A DNA stretch of 64,000 nucleotides, from positions 12,119,138-12,183,137 of the forward strand of contig OY740771.1 of NCBI GenBank assembly GCA_963513935.1, written 5' to 3'. The position numbers and the translations under genes are program-made. Each line of letters starts with the position of its first letter. The first letter of the stretch is position 1. This document shows, piece after piece, positions 59,664 through 64,000 of this stretch. A model generated the notes under the pieces. It worked only from the letters and a program-made list of their open reading frames with translations. It ran no database searches and was not told where the DNA came from. Source of the stretch: Aphrophora alni (Eukaryota; Arthropoda; Insecta; Hemiptera; Aphrophoridae).

Positions 59664-60165
59664 TCTTCCAGAGTACAATAAACTGTTCTAAATATAAACT
59701 ATATTATACATTCACGCGCACTTTCATACACCATAAAGTAAATAAAACAAATTTCACTTCTTACACACCCCGAGCAAAGATATCAGTCCACGTCCCCACC
59801 ATTCATGAAATGCAGCTTCAACGATTTTGCAAATTGAGCACGGCTATCAATAGCTTTAAGGGAATCTGGTAACGAGTTCCACAAGCGACATGCCATTACG
59901 GTAAAAGATTTGTTATACATTACAGTTCTATGCTTGGGAATGATTAGCATTGTCGAACCCTTTCTTGTACTTTTTGTACTTATATCTGAGGCAAAAACAA
60001 ACTTATTTGCCAAGTAAGTCGGCACTCTAGTTTGAAGGACAGCATGCAACATAGTTAAAATATGAAAGGATCTAAATTCATAGAGCTTTAAAAGAGATAA
60101 TTGTTTATAATATGGACTAACATGATCATCACCATAATAAGAGATCATCTGTATCATCATCTGTA
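59664..60165 (-). pseudogene. 5'-truncated CR1/Jockey-like LINE, end of the reverse transcriptase ORF
   Basis: The open frame on the minus strand from 60160 to 59783 (125 codons) ends with KSFTVMACRLWNSLPDSLKA and FAKSLKLHFM, the C-terminal signature (xARLWNSLPxxLR...FKxxLKxxLL) of ORF2 in CR1/Jockey-type LINEs. The frame has no stop, but most of the ORF is missing. Truncation falls near 60165, next to a (GATA)n run at about 60181-60211. The 3' UTR continues to 59664, is interrupted by the BEL element, and resumes at 52707. Confidence 0.82.
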
Positions 60166-60180
60166 TCGTAAGAGAGGTAG

Positions 60181-60211
60181 GTAGATAGAGATAGATAGAT
60201 AGATAGATAGA
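60181..60211. repeat. (AGAT)n microsatellite
   Basis: AGATAGAGATAGATAGATAG and following units lie beside the LINE truncation point. Confidence 0.9.
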
Positions 60212-60239
60212 ATGTTGGGAATTGTTCCTAGGCTGTTAT

Positions 60240-62240
60240 TTCTAAAGGTTTCTAATTTACTTGTGATACTCTTTATAACCTGATTTAGTATTCACACAAC
60301 AGCATCGACTTCATTTCGTTTTCTCGTTTTGTTCATCTTAGGAGTATGATTTTTCTATGTTGTGTAAACCCCCACCTCCTTTGTTTTTCTAATTGTTTGT
60401 AGCTCCTGTGTCAACTTTTTACACTACACGATTCTTTAAAACAACTTCGGCGTTAACATGTAGATATCATTAGACATATTTTATATTTTTATACAAATTG
60501 TAAACTGACTGAATACCCATAATATTTTTTTTATAATTTATTCAGCTATTTGTGTTTACAAATTAAGTACAAAATATCGATAATATAGATCGATTTTTGT
60601 TCTACAATAAACAATACATAAAAATAAAAGTCTAAAAGTGTTAGCTTGCGTTAGAAACTAAATAGAGTACCATAAAGTTTTGAGGGTTCCTAAGTTTTAG
60701 TTTAATGGTTTCTAAAATAGGCTTCTAGAGTCTTAGGTGTTTGTTTTATGTAACTTATATTCTAACTTGATTTATATCCTTTAATTCCGTAGGACGAAGG
60801 GCCGCAACAAATGACTTTCACCTCGCTCAAATCCTTGGCTATCGACATGGCTTTCTGTTTAATTTCTCTTCCTACAACCTTTTCCACATTATTTTCTGTA
60901 TTCATCGTTTTTTGGTTTCCTGGGGTTCCTTTCTACCAAACAATTAAATAATTTTGTCAAGCTTCAAGAAATCAACTTTTGGTTATTACATTTATAGAAT
61001 ATGCTTGTATTACATTCTATGTATGGGCTGGGTAAGTACTTAAAATCACTTTTGTGTAGTACAGCGATCTGTTCATATTTATACTAAGTTTGAAGTCGCC
61101 AAACAAGCTGTAAGATCAACTGCGTCATAAGTTTTATTAAAATATCCTTAGATTTTAGAATAACAAAAAAAAACTTCATTTTTGGTTGGTTTGAAATAAC
61201 TATAATATATATATTTTTTTAATGAGATAGATATTTGTGAAAATCAGATGACTTAGTGAAATTAAAGATAAATTAAACTAATTAAGAAAATTAGTTGCAA
61301 TTATTGGCGACACTTACCCCAAGTTTTAGCATCAACTCCATTTTCTCTTGTTGTTGTTGACATTTCAATTGCATCTATTTAAACATTTAAATTTCATATT
61401 AGATGTAATTTATGTGGTAAAGTAAACTTTCAAAACAAACATCAACTCGTGTGTTCAAATGAAAATCCCTCGTGTTTTCAATTGTTATATTCAATAATGA
61501 TTTTTTTTTTAATAAAATAAAGAAAATCATTAATATAACAATCGTCCGTAGTATGAGACTATTTTGTTGAATATGATTATGCTGAAAAAATTGTTAGATG
61601 ATTAGAAATACCCAGTATGACATCATTTATCAAAACACTATGTTATCATTTAAAAAAATTAACTCAAATCTAATATAGCGGTATTATTATGGCTGTCGAA
61701 AATTGTAACACATCACAAAACGTAGTATAAATTTATACATAAACTTTATTTAGTTGGAAATCGATATTACGAAAACTGTGGGAAAATAGGGGTGAGAGAC
61801 TTTGTTTCTACTCGTACATAAACCTACAGAGAATAAAAATGGTGCCAAATATCTCTTATGGGTAGGTTCGGTTGACATAGTCTCGGATGTCGGAGTTTTT
61901 AACAAGAAGAAAACACAAGCACCAAAAGATTTAACCTAAAATTGAGCTAAACGCTTATAAAAATTGTATAATTTCTATCTTGAATTTACAATGTGTTTTT
62001 GAAGTGAATCAAAAATTGGTTTAGAGCAGTTTTCACCAATGAAGTATAACTCTGCTCAACTCTAACACAAGTTTTAACCGCTGAAGTTTAAGTTAAACTC
62101 CGATGTATGGTGGTTTAAACGTAAAATAGTTACTGGCCTAATATAAATGGTGCCCCGTAAGTAAGCTGCCAAATTTTCGGAAATGATTCTGTGGGTCGGG
62201 ATAAAGAAAAATTAAGAATAAACTGTCAGTTTTCTAGATA
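60240..62240. other. No gene recognised
   Basis: AT-rich. A GC-richer patch at 60780-60920 is open on both strands (45 and 52 codons) but unassigned. A copy of the GGGCTGGGTAAG dispersed repeat is at 60990-61043. Confidence 0.4.
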
Positions 62241-62243
62241 TCC

Positions 62244-62247
<4 letters not shown>

Positions 62248-62278
<31 letters not shown>

Positions 62279-62279
62279 T
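62248..62279. repeat. Poly(T) tract
   Basis: About 30 T residues (poly-A on the minus strand). It could be the tail of a retroposed sequence, but no source is recognisable. Confidence 0.85.
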
Positions 62280-62739
62280 TAAAAAAAACATAAATTTTGA
62301 AATAGAAAAGTTATTTCAATTCAATAGAAAATTAGAAGAGTTCAGATTTGCTATACGCATTTTGTATATTTTTTTAAAGTGTAGGTATCGAAAATAAAGA
62401 CCTAATTTTGTATGTTTTCAAAATGGCAGCCGTTTAAATTATTTAATATCTCGAAAACCTTTCAAACAAAAAATCACAAGAGACAAAAAAGTTTCCCCTT
62501 TTAATGACATTTTTTTTTTCTCTGTAGGCCAAAGGATAACCGAGTTATTGATAAATAAACAGGAAATATAATTTCTTGATAGTTGTCTAAAAACCCAAAA
62601 TTGACTAAAATATTTTGGAGTTCTAACACTTTTAATAAGAATAATACGATCCATTCCTCTGAATTCCATGAAAATACAAATGTGACCCTTAACTGTTTTA
62701 AAACGGCGCCTATTAAAATTTTCTTGCTAAATATCTCGA

Positions 62740-62915
62740 AATCGGTCAATTGTTTTCAGTCCCCGGACGCAAACGCCCTTGATTTCTTCGTGTGGATATT
62801 TAAAGAAATTAGTACACCACACACCTGTAAAAATATTGAGGTTCTCAGACAAAGAATTATTGTAGGTTATGACACGATTAGCTTGGAATATTTCAAGGAA
62901 TTGGGAGATCAATGA
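62740..62915 (+). pseudogene. IS630/Tc1-like DDE transposase C-terminal fragment
   Basis: The plus strand encodes QSPDANALDFFVWIFKEIST, then NIEVLRQRIIVGYDTIS. It matches the C-terminal motif RSPDLTPLDFFLWGxLK...IEELKxRI of insect DDE transposases. The upstream part is not recognisable. The tail of this fragment is included in the 270-bp tandem duplication. Confidence 0.75.
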
Positions 62916-63373
62916 AAATCAGTTTCAACTATGCATTCGTAGCCCATTTCTGTAGTATTTGTTTACTACCTGATAATAATTTGTTCATTATTTTACATTT
63001 AATGTAGTTATTATTTAAAAACGAATTCATTTACTCATAACGATTATTTAGGCTTTCTACATTGTAAGGTTAGGTTAGGTTAGGTTAGGTTACTATTGTA
63101 AGATATTGAGGTTCTCAGACAAAGAATTATTGTAGGTTATGACACGATTAGCTTGGAATATTTCAAGGAATTGGGGGATCAATGAAAATCAGTTTCAACT
63201 ATGCATACGGAGCCCATTTCTGTAGTATTTGTTTACTACTTGATAATAATTTGTTCATTACTTTACATTTATTGTAGTTATTATTAAAAAACGAATTCAT
63301 TTACTCATAACGATTATTTAGGCTTTCTACATTGTAAGGTTAGGTTAGGTTAGGTTAGGTTACTATTGAGTTC
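62835..63373. repeat. 270-bp tandem duplication ending in TTAGG runs
   Basis: ATTGAGGTTCTCAGACAAAG starts at 62835 and again at 63105; the two copies differ at only a few positions. Each ends with AAGGTTAGGTTAGGTTAGGT then TAGGTTAC (about 63067-63092 and 63337-63363). The duplication takes in the end of the transposase fragment. Confidence 0.92.
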
Positions 63374-63379
63374 CTTTGA

Positions 63380-64000
63380 TCATTGTAAGATATTATTATT
63401 TTTCTTTAATTAACCAATGTCACGATGGACTCTGTCATAATTTCGTTATCTAAGGCACATATACAATGAAGTTGAAGTGTCATTAATTTGTAATTAAATG
63501 ACAATTACGTTTGTTTTATTTTTCTACACGTTTCGAGATATTTTGGTGATCAATGATCATAATAAATTAAAATAACATTAATTTTATTTTCATTTAAAAC
63601 ATTTAAATGCCCACCATTATGAAACAGATTATCGGAACAATTAGATTATTTTTTTCGAACTAGGTCCTTTAGATTGACGACTACCGTGCAAAATTTCAAC
63701 TCAATCTGAAGCCGTTCTATTTCCTAAAAGAAAAGGTAGACGAAGAAGAAAGAATAGCTGGTAAATGTAGGGTTTCAGGACATTATGTTTATAAGATCAG
63801 TTTTTTATATTTTGACACCCCTGAATTATCTCCGAGTATTACAGAAACACCCTGAATATAATGTTTTTAAACTCCGCTCATCGTTCTTGTTTAGTTTTTA
63901 ATTGGCAACTACTGAACTGACAATTTAGACATTTTTGATAGGTTTTTATTTAATTTTGACCATGACTAAATAAGCAAGTTTGTGCAAAGTTTTTGTACTG
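63380..64000. other. No gene recognised
   Basis: AT-rich. AGAAACACCCTGAATATAAT at about 63843 resembles a DNA-transposon terminus (complement of ...TATTCAGGGTG...). Nothing coding. Confidence 0.4.

Noticed and set aside
60758..60960. GC-richer patch open on both strands (45 codons minus, 52 codons plus)
   Set aside because: Neither reading shows a known motif and there are no partner exons, so it is not called as a gene.

Overview
The window reads as nuclear DNA of an insect, AT-rich and packed with repeats. The evidence is spliced chemosensory and sensory-channel genes of insect type (an odorant receptor and a pickpocket DEG/ENaC channel), runs of the insect telomere-type motif TTAGG/CCTAA, and many insect-type transposon fragments. 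The order cannot be fixed from sequence alone; the odorant receptor looks hemipteran-like, but that is only an impression.

Left part (1-9 kb). Positions 1-2346 are a satellite array, with an 83-bp monomer in a higher-order arrangement followed by older 147-bp units. Next to it lies a partial pickpocket gene on the minus strand. Three exons are well supported (2647-2792, 5981-6152, 6620-6823) and one N-terminal exon is possible (8196-8316). Its 3' part would lie in or beyond the satellite. From 9 to 16.1 kb is a complete five-exon odorant receptor on the plus strand (11179-16072, 414 codons). Its introns carry foldback repeats and microsatellites.

Middle part (16-52 kb). I see no convincing host gene here. 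It holds SINE-like repeats, tandem arrays (94 bp at 20 kb, 29 bp at 29 kb, 109 bp at 44-45 kb), CCTAA tracts, a LINE remnant, terminal-inverted-repeat elements, and fragments of mariner-like and IS630-like DDE transposases. A recurring theme is a set of foldback (inverted-repeat) elements at about 7.1, 33.4, 38.8, 41.1 and 42.5 kb. Each arm carries the conserved core of a hammerhead ribozyme (CUGANGA, stem II, GAAAC), with a different but base-paired stem II in each family. The 41-43 kb element also contains a decayed GIY-YIG endonuclease of Penelope-like type, and Penelope-like elements are known to carry hammerhead motifs. Degenerate relics of the same core are scattered across the window.

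Right part (52-64 kb). A structurally complete BEL/Pao LTR retrotransposon (52708-59658, minus strand) has LTRs of 439 bp that look identical and a 5-bp target duplication (CAATT). It sits inside the 3' untranslated region of a 5'-truncated CR1/Jockey-like LINE. Its gag and pol lie in one frame, separated only by a UGA codon followed by CUA, a context known for stop-codon readthrough. The end of the window holds a DDE transposase fragment in a 270-bp tandem duplication capped by TTAGG runs.
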